Assembly (NCBI RefSeq): GCF_014851585.1
Contig: NZ_JACVAB010000007.1
Span: 248,001 to 312,000, forward strand
DNA: 64,000 nt
Direction: 5' to 3'
DNA from: Agrobacterium sp. AGB01
GTDB taxonomy: Bacteria; Pseudomonadota; Alphaproteobacteria; Rhizobiales; Rhizobiaceae
This document shows, one piece after another, positions 25,682 to 34,293 of this stretch (its first letter is position 1; the number at the start of each line of letters is the position of its first letter). The notes beneath the pieces are model-generated. The model saw only the letters and a program-made list of their open reading frames with translations. It ran no database searches and had not been told where the DNA came from. Position numbers and translations under genes: made by a program.

Positions 25682-26961
25682 CAATACAATCCAAGCAGCC
25701 GGATCGGGCCAAGCGTCAGGACCGGAAACAGCACCAGCGCCAGAATTGCCGCCATCATGATGCTGATCGGCAGGATCGATCCCTTTATGACATCCTCGAT
25801 CGACATTTTGGCCACCTGCGCCACCGCGAACAGGCACACACCGACAGGCGGCGTAATCAGGCCAAGCGTCAAGGTAATGACCGTCACGATCAGGAAGTGC
25901 ATGGGATCGATACCAAGCTGGATGGCTGGTGGCATCAGAACCGGGATCAGAATGAACATGGCAGCGATCGCGTCCATGAACATGCCGATGAGGACGAGGA
26001 ACAGGAAGATCAGGAACAGTGCCATGGTCGGGCCGGTGCTGATGCTGCCGAGGAATTCGGCAACCTGCTGTGGCAGGCCATCATAGGTAAAGACCCATGC
26101 CGCCAGTTTGGCTGTCGCGGCAATAAAAAGAATGGTGCCTGTTGTGCGTGCCGTTTCAATAAAGATCGATGGCAATTCCCTCAGACGGATGGTGCGATAA
26201 AGAACAATCGACAGGAACATGGTGTAGAGCACGGCAATGGCGGCAGCTTCCGTTGGTGTAAAATAACCATCAACGATACCAACAAGCAGAATAACCGGCG
26301 TCAGCATCGGCAGTATCGCGGCAATGCCTGTTGTGACCACAAGCCGGACATTAAAAGGCTTGGGCGGGTTATAGCCGTGATAAACCGAATAGAAGTGGTT
26401 GAAAACCATGAACATGAAGGCCAGGAACAGGCCGGGTACCAGACCCGCAACCAGCAACGTGCCGATGGACACATTGGCGATGGAACCGGCGATCACGATG
26501 AGGATCGACGGTGGAATGATCGATGACAAGGTCGATGTCACCAGTGTCATGCCGACAGCATAGCCCTTGGGGAAACCGTGGCGCTGCATGGCGTTGATCT
26601 CGATTGCGCCGATCGAGGCGATATCGGCAACGGACGAGCCCGAAACACCACCGAAGATCACCGACGATGCCACGTTGACGTGTCCCAACCCACCGGGAAG
26701 CCAGCCGACCAATGCCTCGGCAAAGTCAAACAGCCTTTCAGCAACGCGGCCACGCTCCATGAGCACACCGACGAGAATGAACAGCGGCACAGCCACCAGT
26801 AGGAAGGAATTCATGGCCGAGAACATGCTCTGTGACAGCAAATCAAGCGGCGTCGATGTATAGATGAGGATTGCAGCGATGCTGGAAAGGCCAAGCGAGA
26901 CCGCGAGCGGTACGCCAAGTGCGCTGAGCACCAGAAACAGAACCAGAAGAAAAATGCTCAT
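25681..26961 (-). CDS. TRAP transporter large permease (DctM)
   Basis: Inner-membrane permease of 426 residues with about twelve hydrophobic segments and family signatures such as GGVSGSSVADIASIGAI and the GLITPPVG loop near the C-terminus. The start at 26961 overlaps the DctQ stop by ATGA; the upstream extension of the frame is a shadow of dctQ. It couples sodium gradient to uptake of a carboxylate delivered by the DctP protein of the same operon. Confidence 0.93.
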   Translation of the reverse strand: MSIFLLVLFLVLSALGVPLAVSLGLSSIAAILIYTSTPLDLLSQSMFSAMNSFLLVAVPLFILVGVLMERGRVAERLFDFAEALVGWLPGGLGHVNVASSVIFGGVSGSSVADIASIGAIEINAMQRHGFPKGYAVGMTLVTSTLSSIIPPSILIVIAGSIANVSIGTLLVAGLVPGLFLAFMFMVFNHFYSVYHGYNPPKPFNVRLVVTTGIAAILPMLTPVILLVGIVDGYFTPTEAAAIAVLYTMFLSIVLYRTIRLRELPSIFIETARTTGTILFIAATAKLAAWVFTYDGLPQQVAEFLGSISTGPTMALFLIFLFLVLIGMFMDAIAAMFILIPVLMPPAIQLGIDPMHFLIVTVITLTLGLITPPVGVCLFAVAQVAKMSIEDVIKGSILPISIMMAAILALVLFPVLTLGPIRLLGLY

Positions 26962-27506
26962 AGCGCCTTCTCCGTATTGGATGCGGATATGTCGGTTTCG
27001 GTTTGGGCAATGCCGATCTCCGGCAGCGCAATCTGGTTGCGGCGGTTGCGCAGGGAATCGACGATGCCAAGAATGGCAAGAAGAGCCGAAAGCGGCATGA
27101 TGATGCCAATTGCCCACATGGGAACGGCAAGGGTTGCGGCGGTTTCATTCATCATGAACTGCTGGCGCACCAGACTTGCGCCCGTCCAGAACATCAGTCC
27201 AAAAAACAGCACGGAAAAACCGACATAGATTGGCACGGCCAGATATTTGAAAACGGACCGCAGCGAGGCGATAAACACCACAACACGGGCTGCCTCCACG
27301 GTGCGAAAGCCTGCGGCAACTCCCAAGAACACCATCCAGACGAACAGAAACCGTGTGGCTTCCTCGGTCCAGGAAACCGGTATATTTGAAAGGCGGCTGC
27401 CCACCTGAAGAAGCACGACAAGAAAGATTCCCATAGCAGCGAGGCCTGCCGAAACATCGGCGAAGATCCTGATCATGCGGCTGGGAAGAGAGGTATTGCT
27501 AGACAT
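26958..27506 (-). CDS. TRAP transporter small permease (DctQ)
   Basis: A 182-residue membrane protein with four transmembrane helices and the conserved motif SWTEEATRFLFVWMVFLG in the second helix region, which defines DctQ proteins. It forms the membrane complex with the overlapping DctM. The ATG is 141 bases after the dctP stop, a gap that contains a weak intercistronic stem. Confidence 0.92.
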   Translation of the reverse strand: MSSNTSLPSRMIRIFADVSAGLAAMGIFLVVLLQVGSRLSNIPVSWTEEATRFLFVWMVFLGVAAGFRTVEAARVVVFIASLRSVFKYLAVPIYVGFSVLFFGLMFWTGASLVRQQFMMNETAATLAVPMWAIGIIMPLSALLAILGIVDSLRNRRNQIALPEIGIAQTETDISASNTEKAL

Positions 27507-27611
27507 TAAAGCGATCCTTCAGAACGGGTCGGGACAGGCCAGGCTGTCAGTCATTCATGCGGATGAAGGCGTGACGGGACAGGCCTGATGCGCTGTACCC
27601 AGAGGGTCATG

Positions 27612-27633
27612 CGCCCGAAACAAAGTCCGGGCG
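27612..27633 (-). other. Weak intercistronic stem-loop after dctP
   Basis: Arms CGCCCG and CGGGCG around a 10-base loop lie just after the dctP stop. This parallels the stronger stems found after other binding-protein genes in this window. Confidence 0.4.
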
Positions 27634-27649
27634 ACAGTGACACAGGGCG

Positions 27650-28648
27650 TCAGTTTTTGCCGACGGAAGCCACGCTGCGATCGAAGAACGACTGGTCCTT
27701 CACGAGACCGGCAAAGACCGGAAACAGGCTTTTCGACACTTCCACGAAGGCCTGTTTCTGGTCAGGCGTCAAAGTGTTGACTTCCATGCCGCTTTTTTTG
27801 AGCTCGGCCAGCGCCTTGTCAGCTTCTGCCGCGTCGTTTTCAGCCTTCCAGTTCTCGGTTTCTGCCGAGGCCTCGGTGATGATCTTCTTTTCCTCATCGG
27901 TGAGAGCGGCGAACTTGGCAGGATTGATGGCCATGACCCAGCCGTCGCCCATGTGGTCGGTCATGGAAATGTATTTCTGGACTTCATAGAGCTTGGCGCT
28001 GAGCGGTACGTTGATCGGGTTTTCCTGCCCGTCAACCACCTTCAGCTGCAGCGCATTATAAACCTCTGCAAAGGCCATGGGGGTCGGAACAGCGCCGAGT
28101 TTCTTAAAGAACTCGACGTAAAGCGGGTTGTTCGGTACGCGAAGCTTCAGGCCGGCAAGATCGGCCGGAGAAGTGATCGGCAAACGCGAATTGGTGATCT
28201 GGCGGAACGGACGTGTCCACATGCCCAGTCCCTTGATGCCGATCTTGTCGAGATCAACAATCAGTTCCTGGCCAAGCTCACCACTCAGATAACTGCGAAG
28301 CTGCGCCATGTCGTTGTAAAGGTAAGGAATGGAAATCGCCGTGAACTTAGGATTGAAGTTCGAATAAAGCGATGTGGACAGCAACAGCATGTCCAGCGAA
28401 CCACCAGCCAGCTGCTTGACGGCCGCCGATGGATCAGCGCCATAAAGCGTACCGTTCGGAAACACTTTGACAATCATGTCACCGTTGCTTTTCGCAGTGA
28501 CAATTTCAGCGAATTTCTTGGCGGCGATGGTGATTTCCGACGTGTCTGTATCGGGTGTCGACAGCGTTAGCGTCGTTGCAGCTTGCGCTGCAGTTGTCGC
28601 CAGCATGGACGCGGCAACCAGAAGTCCGCGCATAAAAGTCATGTTCAT
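27650..28648 (-). CDS. TRAP transporter substrate-binding protein (DctP)
   Basis: Periplasmic binding protein (332 residues) with a signal peptide ending AQA near residue 25. Family landmarks are the arginine in GLKLRVPNN, which clamps the substrate carboxylate, and VVDGQENP. The start at 28648 has GGAGGAG at ideal spacing. The conserved arginine indicates an organic acid ligand; the operon enzymes (gluconokinase, 3-hydroxyacid dehydrogenase) point to a sugar acid. It has no close resemblance that would let me name C4-dicarboxylate specificity. Confidence 0.92.
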   Translation of the reverse strand: MNMTFMRGLLVAASMLATTAAQAATTLTLSTPDTDTSEITIAAKKFAEIVTAKSNGDMIVKVFPNGTLYGADPSAAVKQLAGGSLDMLLLSTSLYSNFNPKFTAISIPYLYNDMAQLRSYLSGELGQELIVDLDKIGIKGLGMWTRPFRQITNSRLPITSPADLAGLKLRVPNNPLYVEFFKKLGAVPTPMAFAEVYNALQLKVVDGQENPINVPLSAKLYEVQKYISMTDHMGDGWVMAINPAKFAALTDEEKKIITEASAETENWKAENDAAEADKALAELKKSGMEVNTLTPDQKQAFVEVSKSLFPVFAGLVKDQSFFDRSVASVGKN

Positions 28649-28701
28649 GTGTTCTCCTCCACACAATGTTTTTAATCACGATACTTCCCTCCCTGGAAGC
28701 A

Positions 28702-29568
28702 TCAGGCATTCATGCGCCGCAACTCTTCTATGACGGCGCTATGATCAAGATCGCCATCGCCATTTTCGACCATGGCGGCAAAAAGCCGGTCGGCCCCGGT
28801 GGCGACGGGAAGGTGCAGTCCAAGCCCTGCCGCAAGTGACAGAGCGGTGTTGGTATCTTTGAGCTGGTACCGGGCTGGGCCACCGGGAACGAAATCATTC
28901 GTCACCATGCGTAAGCCGTGCTGGCGCAGGATCGTCGAGTCGGCAAAGCCGCCAAGCAGTGCTTCGCGCACGCGGGCTGGATCTGCCCCGCCACGTTCGG
29001 CCAAAAGCAATGCCTCGGCCACCGTGCAGATGGAACTGGCAACGATCATCTGGTTGGCAAGTTTGGCAAGTTGGCCACTGCCAACCGGTCCCACAGGCGT
29101 CAGTCTGCCCATGGCGGCAAAAACCCGCTGCATGGCAGCCACGTCATCGGCCTCGCCGCCAGCCATGATGGCAAGTGTGCCTTCACGGGCACCTTTTTCA
29201 CCACCCGACACCGGAGCATCAATATAATATATGCCCTTCTGCCCGCAGATTTCTGCCTGCTTCCTCGCGGTTTCAACTGGGATGGAACTCATGACGATGA
29301 GCGTGGAACCGGACCGCATGGCATCGATGACGCCGGCTTCCCCAAGCAAAACCTCATCGCAAACCGGACCTGAGCTCAACATGCAGATGACGAAATCCGT
29401 GGCAGTTGCGGCGGCGACAGCGTTGCCTGCCACCTCGATACCCAGCTCCTTCAGAGGTAGAGTTTTTTCAGGCGAACGGTTCCACGCCGCCATATCAAAA
29501 CCTGCCTCGGAAAGCCTGCGAACCATGTGGCCGCCCATGATGCCCGTGCCAATAAATCCACCTCTCAT
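28702..29568 (-). CDS. 3-Hydroxyisobutyrate dehydrogenase-family oxidoreductase (GarR/LtnD-like)
   Basis: NAD(P)-dependent beta-hydroxyacid dehydrogenase of 288 residues. The nucleotide motif GTGIMG is at 7-12, the substrate loop DAPVSGG at 117-123 and the catalytic lysine is K169 in KLANQ. The family includes tartronate semialdehyde reductase and L-threonate dehydrogenase, both acid-sugar enzymes. The start at 29568 (MRGGFIG) is preferred over an ATG four codons upstream that sits inside the ribosome site. It lies between the LsrG-like gene and dctP in the TRAP operon. Confidence 0.85.
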   Translation of the reverse strand: MRGGFIGTGIMGGHMVRRLSEAGFDMAAWNRSPEKTLPLKELGIEVAGNAVAAATATDFVICMLSSGPVCDEVLLGEAGVIDAMRSGSTLIVMSSIPVETARKQAEICGQKGIYYIDAPVSGGEKGAREGTLAIMAGGEADDVAAMQRVFAAMGRLTPVGPVGSGQLAKLANQMIVASSICTVAEALLLAERGGADPARVREALLGGFADSTILRQHGLRMVTNDFVPGGPARYQLKDTNTALSLAAGLGLHLPVATGADRLFAAMVENGDGDLDHSAVIEELRRMNA

Positions 29569-29585
29569 CGTCAGTCCCATCCCCT

Positions 29586-29891
29586 TCAGAAAAGCTTGCC
29601 GAAGCGCACGGGGTGCTCAGCAACGATCAGTGACGGAAAGGCTTCACGAAACCGCGCCAGATGCGGTGTTTCGAGATGCGCATCAAAGGCCGCACGACTG
29701 TCGTAAACCTCGTAGAAGACAACCGTGTCTTCCTCATCATCGATCTTGACGACATCGAACTGCCTACAGCCCGGTTCATCGGCAACGGAATGTTTGGCAT
29801 CGTCATGCGCAGCGGCTAGAAAGGCTTCCATGCAGCCGGGCTTCACATGAAACCCGGCAAACACGACGAATGGCTTGTTGTTATCAGGCAT
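29586..29891 (-). CDS. Antibiotic biosynthesis monooxygenase-fold protein (LsrG/YgiN-like)
   Basis: A 101-residue ferredoxin-like dimeric fold protein. VVFAGFHVKPGCMEAFL at the start and YDSRAAFDAHLETPHLARF in the second half are typical of the ABM family. LsrG isomerises phospho-AI-2 and YgiN oxidises quinols, so an isomerase role on a keto sugar acid is possible. The start at 29891 follows AAGGAGGGCGAC; the longer frame overlaps the upstream gene in another frame. It is second in the seven-gene TRAP operon. Confidence 0.75.
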   Translation of the reverse strand: MPDNNKPFVVFAGFHVKPGCMEAFLAAAHDDAKHSVADEPGCRQFDVVKIDDEEDTVVFYEVYDSRAAFDAHLETPHLARFREAFPSLIVAEHPVRFGKLF

Positions 29892-29901
29892 GTCGCCCTC
29901 C

Positions 29902-31254
29902 TTACGCCTGGCTGCCCGGACGGAAACGGTTTTCCATGTCACGGCGCAGGTTGACGACATCGAGATCGTTGACCAGTTCGACGTCGTCAACGCTGACAAT
30001 CGTATCCTTGGCAATCGGGCGGATGACCTTGACATTATGGGCAAGACCGATTGGCAGGGCTTTCAGTGACAGGCTGCGCTCGGCCGGAATGGCATTGGCC
30101 CAGACCGCGAAACCGCCTTCACCATCCAGCATTTCGCCAGGCTTCAGGTCTTTTTTGGCAACCGCTACGGCATCGCCGCGGAACTCCTTCGAGCAACCGG
30201 TCGCTTCGCCGCGCAACACCGCCGACAGCACGCTGATGGAGGTTTCAAGACCGATGATGTGGAACGGACGCCACATGGAGGCATACCAGCCCGACGGATC
30301 GGTCAGCAGGCCATATTGCTTGAAGCAAGCCTTGGCATATTCGTTGTGCGCCTTGAAGGTGACGAAGACGCCGTAGCGGATGTTGTTGAACACTTCACGG
30401 CCATCTGGTTCCTGGCTGGCGGCAATATCGACGAGACCCGAACGTGCCATGCGACCACCATCGGCAGCGGGACGGAAGACCCGCGCCAGATCGTGCAATC
30501 CAGCTGGCGGGAACGCAAGGCCATCATCCGGGCAATCCAGACCGGTGCCATTGGCAACCGCAGCCATTTCGATGGCCGCCTTGGTGCCATCGGTGAAGGA
30601 GTTATACATTTTTGGGTTAAAATCACCCTTGGCCACTTCCTCATCGGTCCAGCCAAAGAAGCCCCAGACGGTTTCAGGCGTCGAGTAGCGGTAGCGCGGC
30701 TCGAAATTCATGCCCTTGCCAGCAGCAGTGACTTCAAAACCGGTGGCGCGCGCCCAGTCAACCAGTTCGCAGATCAGCGCAGGTTGATCGCCGTACGCCA
30801 TGGAGTAGATCACACCCTTCTGGCGGGCTTTTTCAGCCAGGATTGGTCCGACCATAACGTCGGCCTCAACATTGACCATCACCACATGTTTGCCGGCTTC
30901 AATGGCCTTGAGTGCATGGCGTGTGCCGAAAATCGGATGCCCGGTCGCTTCGATGATGCAATCGATCTCTTCGCATGCCAGCATAGCGTCGACATCATCA
31001 AGCACGCAGGTCGTGCCTGAAAGCATGGCTTCGCCCACTGTTTTGGCGCCGTAGCGGTTGTCGGACCAACCAACGCGATTGAGCGATACCCGTGCCTTGG
31101 AAACATTGAGGTCAACAACCGCGACCATGTGTAAGCCGTCAATTCGTTGCGCCTGGGCGAGAACCATGGAGCCGAATTTTCCCGCACCAATCAGGCCGAC
31201 ACGAACGGGGCGACCCTTGGCGGCACTGGCGGACAGAAGACTGTAGAGATTCAT
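29902..31254 (-). CDS. NAD-binding/SAF-domain oxidoreductase (COG4091-type, homoserine dehydrogenase-like), copy 1
   Basis: A 450-residue protein. The N-terminal Rossmann domain has VGLIGAGKFG at about 18-27, followed by a catalytic region containing ATGHPIFGTRHALKAIEAGKH and NVEADVMVGP. The C-terminal SAF domain starts about KKDLKPGEML, and SAF domains bind sugar acids in altronate and galactarate dehydratases and in FlgA-like proteins. The family is usually labelled predicted homoserine dehydrogenase without proof. It is first in the TRAP operon, so it probably catalyses an early step on the imported acid. A paralogue sits in the tetronate-type operon at 43983-45398. Confidence 0.8.
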   Translation of the reverse strand: MNLYSLLSASAAKGRPVRVGLIGAGKFGSMVLAQAQRIDGLHMVAVVDLNVSKARVSLNRVGWSDNRYGAKTVGEAMLSGTTCVLDDVDAMLACEEIDCIIEATGHPIFGTRHALKAIEAGKHVVMVNVEADVMVGPILAEKARQKGVIYSMAYGDQPALICELVDWARATGFEVTAAGKGMNFEPRYRYSTPETVWGFFGWTDEEVAKGDFNPKMYNSFTDGTKAAIEMAAVANGTGLDCPDDGLAFPPAGLHDLARVFRPAADGGRMARSGLVDIAASQEPDGREVFNNIRYGVFVTFKAHNEYAKACFKQYGLLTDPSGWYASMWRPFHIIGLETSISVLSAVLRGEATGCSKEFRGDAVAVAKKDLKPGEMLDGEGGFAVWANAIPAERSLSLKALPIGLAHNVKVIRPIAKDTIVSVDDVELVNDLDVVNLRRDMENRFRPGSQA

Positions 31255-31267
31255 GAAATGATCCTTG

Positions 31268-31286
31268 GATGATGTTGAGCATCATC
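31268..31286 (-). promoter_or_regulatory. Hairpin in the 5' leader of the TRAP operon
   Basis: Perfect 7-bp arms GATGATG and CATCATC around the loop TTGAG, ending 14 bases before the first codon of the SAF oxidoreductase gene and just upstream of its ribosome site. It could influence translation initiation. Confidence 0.4.
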
Positions 31287-31425
31287 GATGGGCGTGTTGC
31301 AGCGTTTTTGCCTTCCGGGAAGAGGGCAAATACCGGAAACCGTTCCAACGATGAGATTGCAGGTAGTGCGACAGACAATGCGAACGGTTGCGCCGCTGCA
31401 TCACCTTGGTGTCAAATAGTGCGCA

Positions 31426-31470
31426 TCAGGCGAACGGTAACGCCCACCGCTTTCGGGTGCTGAATGACAT
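31426..31470 (-). CDS. Putative 14-residue leader ORF
   Basis: Minus-strand ATG with GGGAGGAG eight bases upstream encodes MSFSTRKRWALPFA and then stops. The ribosome site is as strong as that of dctP, but the product is very short. It lies about 170 bases upstream of the first TRAP-operon gene. It may be a leader peptide or the remnant of a lost gene start; the sequence alone cannot tell. Confidence 0.3.
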   Translation of the reverse strand: MSFSTRKRWALPFA

Positions 31471-31564
31471 GTATTGATCTCCTCCCTCGGCTCGCAGAAC
31501 TCCTCCCCGCGAGCAATGCAGCCATTTCCCTTGGCTGTTAATGGGAGATTAAACGCGCAGCGAC

Positions 31565-31610
31565 GTTAGCTCAATTTAGAACAAAAGAAATTTTGTTTAG
31601 TTTTTCTAAC
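31565..31610. promoter_or_regulatory. Nested inverted repeat, possible operator
   Basis: Inner arms AACAAAA (31580-31586) and TTTTGTT (31591-31597) around GAAA are framed by outer arms GTTAG (31565-31569) and CTAAC (31606-31610), all nearly co-centred. The region is AT-rich and lies upstream of the TRAP operon leader. Confidence 0.45.
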
Positions 31611-31841
31611 AGATTGAAACACCGAGATTAGGGAGAAGTTTGCATCTTCCCGCCACAGCCGCACCGCAATTTTCCGCTCAACTACTGCGCCTTATAGACT
31701 TGGGAATTATGATTGTTTCGAAAGGGAAACCCTGGGCATCGGAAAACAACAGAAGAATAAAGCTCAAGAAACCTGCAGTTAGTGGAACCATACAGAAGCA
31801 ATAACAATTGGTTGTATGATATTTTGGAAGGAGACAGAAAT

Positions 31842-32225
31842 ATGAAAATTCTTGCTTTAACGGCTATATTGACTGGCGCCACGATCACGGCTGCTTTTGC
31901 ACAGCAACCGACGCCTGAACAGGTGGAAATGGCATATACTGCTGCGAGAAACCAGCTCGGCGTACTGACCTATTGCCAGGGAAAAGGTCATATTGACGGT
32001 ACCGCAGCCGAAGTTCAGACCAAGCTTCTTGCCCTAGTGCCCGCCCCTGCCGATGTTTCCAAGGGCGATGCTGCCGAAGACGTTGGCAAGCAAGGAAAGG
32101 TCTCCGTCATGGGTATGGAACAAGACTTGGCAACCGCCGCAAAAGCGCAGGGCGTTGATGAAGCCAAGCTTTGCGAGACCATGTCAAATGCCTTGAAACA
32201 GGCTGCCGCAAACCTGCCCCAGTAA
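31842..32225 (+). CDS. Small secreted protein (possible 'pore-forming ESAT-6 family' type)
   Basis: A 127-residue protein with a signal peptide ending AFA at about residue 20. The mature region is helical with two cysteines, in LTYCQGKGH and AKLCETMSN, that could form a disulfide. It resembles short rhizobial proteins that carry the automatic label pore-forming ESAT-6 family; I recognise the pattern (AYTAARNQLGVLTYCQ) but no function is proven. The start follows GGAAGGAGACAG at good spacing. It appears to be monocistronic. Confidence 0.55.
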   Translation: MKILALTAILTGATITAAFAQQPTPEQVEMAYTAARNQLGVLTYCQGKGHIDGTAAEVQTKLLALVPAPADVSKGDAAEDVGKQGKVSVMGMEQDLATAAKAQGVDEAKLCETMSNALKQAAANLPQ

Positions 32226-32523
32226 CCATTCTGGCCGAATGGCCTTATCGGCAATAAAATGCCGCTTCAAACACCTTGCCTGTTCAGTCCACCAACTGGA
32301 CGGGCAATTATTGAGCGGGATGCCCGCCTCGCCTTTTTCAAAACAGCCACTCACCGAATACCGGGATGCCGACCCTAAGATCGACGCGCGATGTCACATC
32401 GAGTTTTTGATAAGTTGGTGGTCTGGAACTGACAGGCAAAAACGGACCGTGCAAGGCTTATCCTAAGCTTTATCATGCATGGAGCAGGTTGATACTCCCA
32501 AATATATGTGAAATTCAGGAACG

Positions 32524-33696
32524 ATGATTGATACTGTTGTCGAAGCGCGGCCCGCTGTCCGGGCATTGTCCAATTCGCTTATCCGTGAGGTCGCAAATGC
32601 GGCGATGGGCAAGTCGAATGTTCTTCCCTTCTGGTTCGGTGAGGCCGATACGGCCACTCCCGATTTCGTTCGGAAAGCGGCGGCAGAATCCCTTCTTTCG
32701 GGTGAAACATTTTATTCCCAGAATCTCGGGCGTCCCTATCTGAGAGAAACCATCGCGGCCTATCAGAGCGAACTGCTCGGCCGCGCCATTCCGGCCGAAC
32801 AAGTACTGGCTGTCGGCTCCGGCATGAGTGGTTTGCAGATAACAATGCAGCTCGTACTATCGCCCGGTGATCGGGTTGTGGCGGTAACCCCGCTGTGGCC
32901 AAATATCAGCGAAGCACCACTTATTCTCGGCGCGAATGTTGAGCGTGTTCCTTTGTCCATCAATGATGGTCGCTGGTCCCTTGATCTCGACAATCTTATT
33001 GATGCGCTGACGCCCGACGTTCGCATGGTTATCATCAATTCGCCAAACAATCCGACTGGCTGGACAATCGATGACGAAAGCGTTCAGGCCATTCTGAAGC
33101 ATTGCCGAAAGCACGGTATCTGGATTCTGGCCGACGAGGTTTATCAGCGGTTGGTATATGACCCTGCCGTCCGTTACGCCCCTTCCTTCCTGCGCCACTA
33201 TCAAACCGGCGATCGCGTCATTTCAGTCAACAGCTTCTCCAAGGCCTGGTCGATGACCGGCTGGCGTATTGGCTGGATGGTCATTCCGGAAACGCTGTCA
33301 CAGGATGCCACCAAGCTAGTGGAGTATAATTTCTCCTGTGTCTTTGAACCGACCCAACGCGCCGCGGCTGTGGCGATCAAGGAAGGGGAAAGTGAAGTGC
33401 AGCGTCTGCGCGCCAATCTCACCAAGACCCGTGCATTGCTGGTTGACGGCCTGCGCGGCATGGGCGGCGTCAGTGTGCCGGAGGCTGGCGGAGCCATGTA
33501 TGCGTTTCTACGCATTGACGGCTACGGCAAATCTCTCGAGTTGGCGCAGCGTCTCGTCCGCGAAGTCGGTCTTGGTCTCGCGCCGGGAGCCGCTTTCGGT
33601 CCCGAGGGTGAAGGTTGGCTGCGATGGTGCCACGCCGTTTCCGAAGACAAGATTTCCGAAGGCCTGAACAGGCTGTCAGATTTCCTTCGCCGATGA
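32524..33696 (+). CDS. Class I/II PLP-dependent aminotransferase
   Basis: A 390-residue fold-type I aminotransferase. NNPTG at 175-179, D204 in ILADEVYQRLV, the PLP lysine K240 in SVNSFSKAW and the arginine-containing GWRIGW segment are all in place. It belongs to the aspartate-aminotransferase superfamily; substrate specificity cannot be read. It stands alone after a weak upstream region. A 61-codon frame overlaps its stop by ATGA, but I do not regard it as a confident gene. Confidence 0.88.
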   Translation: MIDTVVEARPAVRALSNSLIREVANAAMGKSNVLPFWFGEADTATPDFVRKAAAESLLSGETFYSQNLGRPYLRETIAAYQSELLGRAIPAEQVLAVGSGMSGLQITMQLVLSPGDRVVAVTPLWPNISEAPLILGANVERVPLSINDGRWSLDLDNLIDALTPDVRMVIINSPNNPTGWTIDDESVQAILKHCRKHGIWILADEVYQRLVYDPAVRYAPSFLRHYQTGDRVISVNSFSKAWSMTGWRIGWMVIPETLSQDATKLVEYNFSCVFEPTQRAAAVAIKEGESEVQRLRANLTKTRALLVDGLRGMGGVSVPEAGGAMYAFLRIDGYGKSLELAQRLVREVGLGLAPGAAFGPEGEGWLRWCHAVSEDKISEGLNRLSDFLRR

Positions 33697-34041
33697 GGTC
33701 TGCAATCGTTCTTTCGATACCGACATCCTCCCCTAAGGATGGCCCCGTCCCGACACACAACAGGATCAGCCAAATTGTTCAACCACTTTACTGCAAACAG
33801 CAACCCGCAGGTGCGCAACCGGCATCTGCGGAAATGCTGGAGCAGGCACTGCATGAACAGAAGCTCCCCCATCATTAAACGTCTGCGGGCACGCAGCCGC
33901 AAGATGGCCGCCGTCTTCTTTCCGCAAAGCAATTTTGCCTTCCGCCTGCGCAATTTCATCATGCGGAACATGCCAAAACGTCTGCTTGGATGGAATTTTA
34001 GCGGTGCAATCAAAGCGGAAATGAAGCTCCTGGAGAAATAG
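33697..34041 (+). pseudogene. Possible decayed C-terminus of an FAD-dependent monooxygenase
   Basis: No intact gene is evident between the aminotransferase and the DUF882 gene. One frame ends (about 33890-34041) with KMAAVFFPQSNFAFRLRN, then MRNMPKRLLGWNF, which looks like the C-terminal tail of UbiH-type flavin monooxygenases; nothing recognisable precedes it in frame. Another frame gives a 61-residue ORF from 33693 coupled to the aminotransferase stop. I consider a remnant more likely than a functional gene. Confidence 0.25.
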
Positions 34042-34293
34042 GCTCAAGTGTCTATGTCGATTAAGAAAATTGGCGTTGGCGTCGACACTTCCGCCTGTGC
34101 ATATATGGGCTTCCAACCCACCTCATAACGTCGTTGTGATGAATTGCGGGTGGCAACTGTCTCATCGTAAATCACCCGTTAACACCTTGTTGACCATAAT
34201 TGCCCGCAGTTGTTCGAGGGCATGGGTGTACTGACTGCCGCCTGCCCTTTGTGGAGTTTGTCAGCCAAGCGGGTGTTCAAGTTGTCGATTATT
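34042..34293. other. Spacer upstream of the DUF882 gene
   Basis: The rest of the gene-poor stretch before the DUF882 gene. I see no gene or convincing promoter here. A 7-bp pair AAGTGTC/GACACTT is 31 bases apart and probably fortuitous. In-frame TTG/GTG codons continue the DUF882 frame back to 34210. Confidence 0.3.

Larger units (their letters stand above)
31255..31841. promoter_or_regulatory. Upstream region of the TRAP operon and of the small secreted protein gene
   Basis: This 587-base stretch has no recognisable protein gene. Reading left (minus strand) it contains a short leader-like ORF at 31426-31470, an AT-rich nested inverted repeat at 31565-31610, and a hairpin at 31268-31286 close to the first TRAP-operon gene. 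Reading right it holds the ribosome site GGAAGGAG of the gene at 31842. Confidence 0.55.

Noticed and set aside
25682-25837. N-terminal extension of the gluconokinase frame
   Set aside because: It is antisense-free but overlaps the end of the dctM gene in another frame and lacks kinase features; the ATGA start at 25681 is better.
27530-27585. Direct repeat CGGGACAGGCC at 27530-27540 and 27575-27585
   Set aside because: Two 11-bp copies 45 bases apart between dctQ and dctP are too short and isolated to call an element; no pattern of further copies was seen.
33693-33878. 61-codon ORF overlapping the aminotransferase stop by ATGA
   Set aside because: The overlap looks like coupling, but the product has no recognisable features and no separate ribosome site, so it is mentioned only in the remnant entry.
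34046-34090. Inverted pair AAGTGTC/GACACTT
   Set aside because: The 31-base spacing and short arms are expected by chance in a 600-base spacer.
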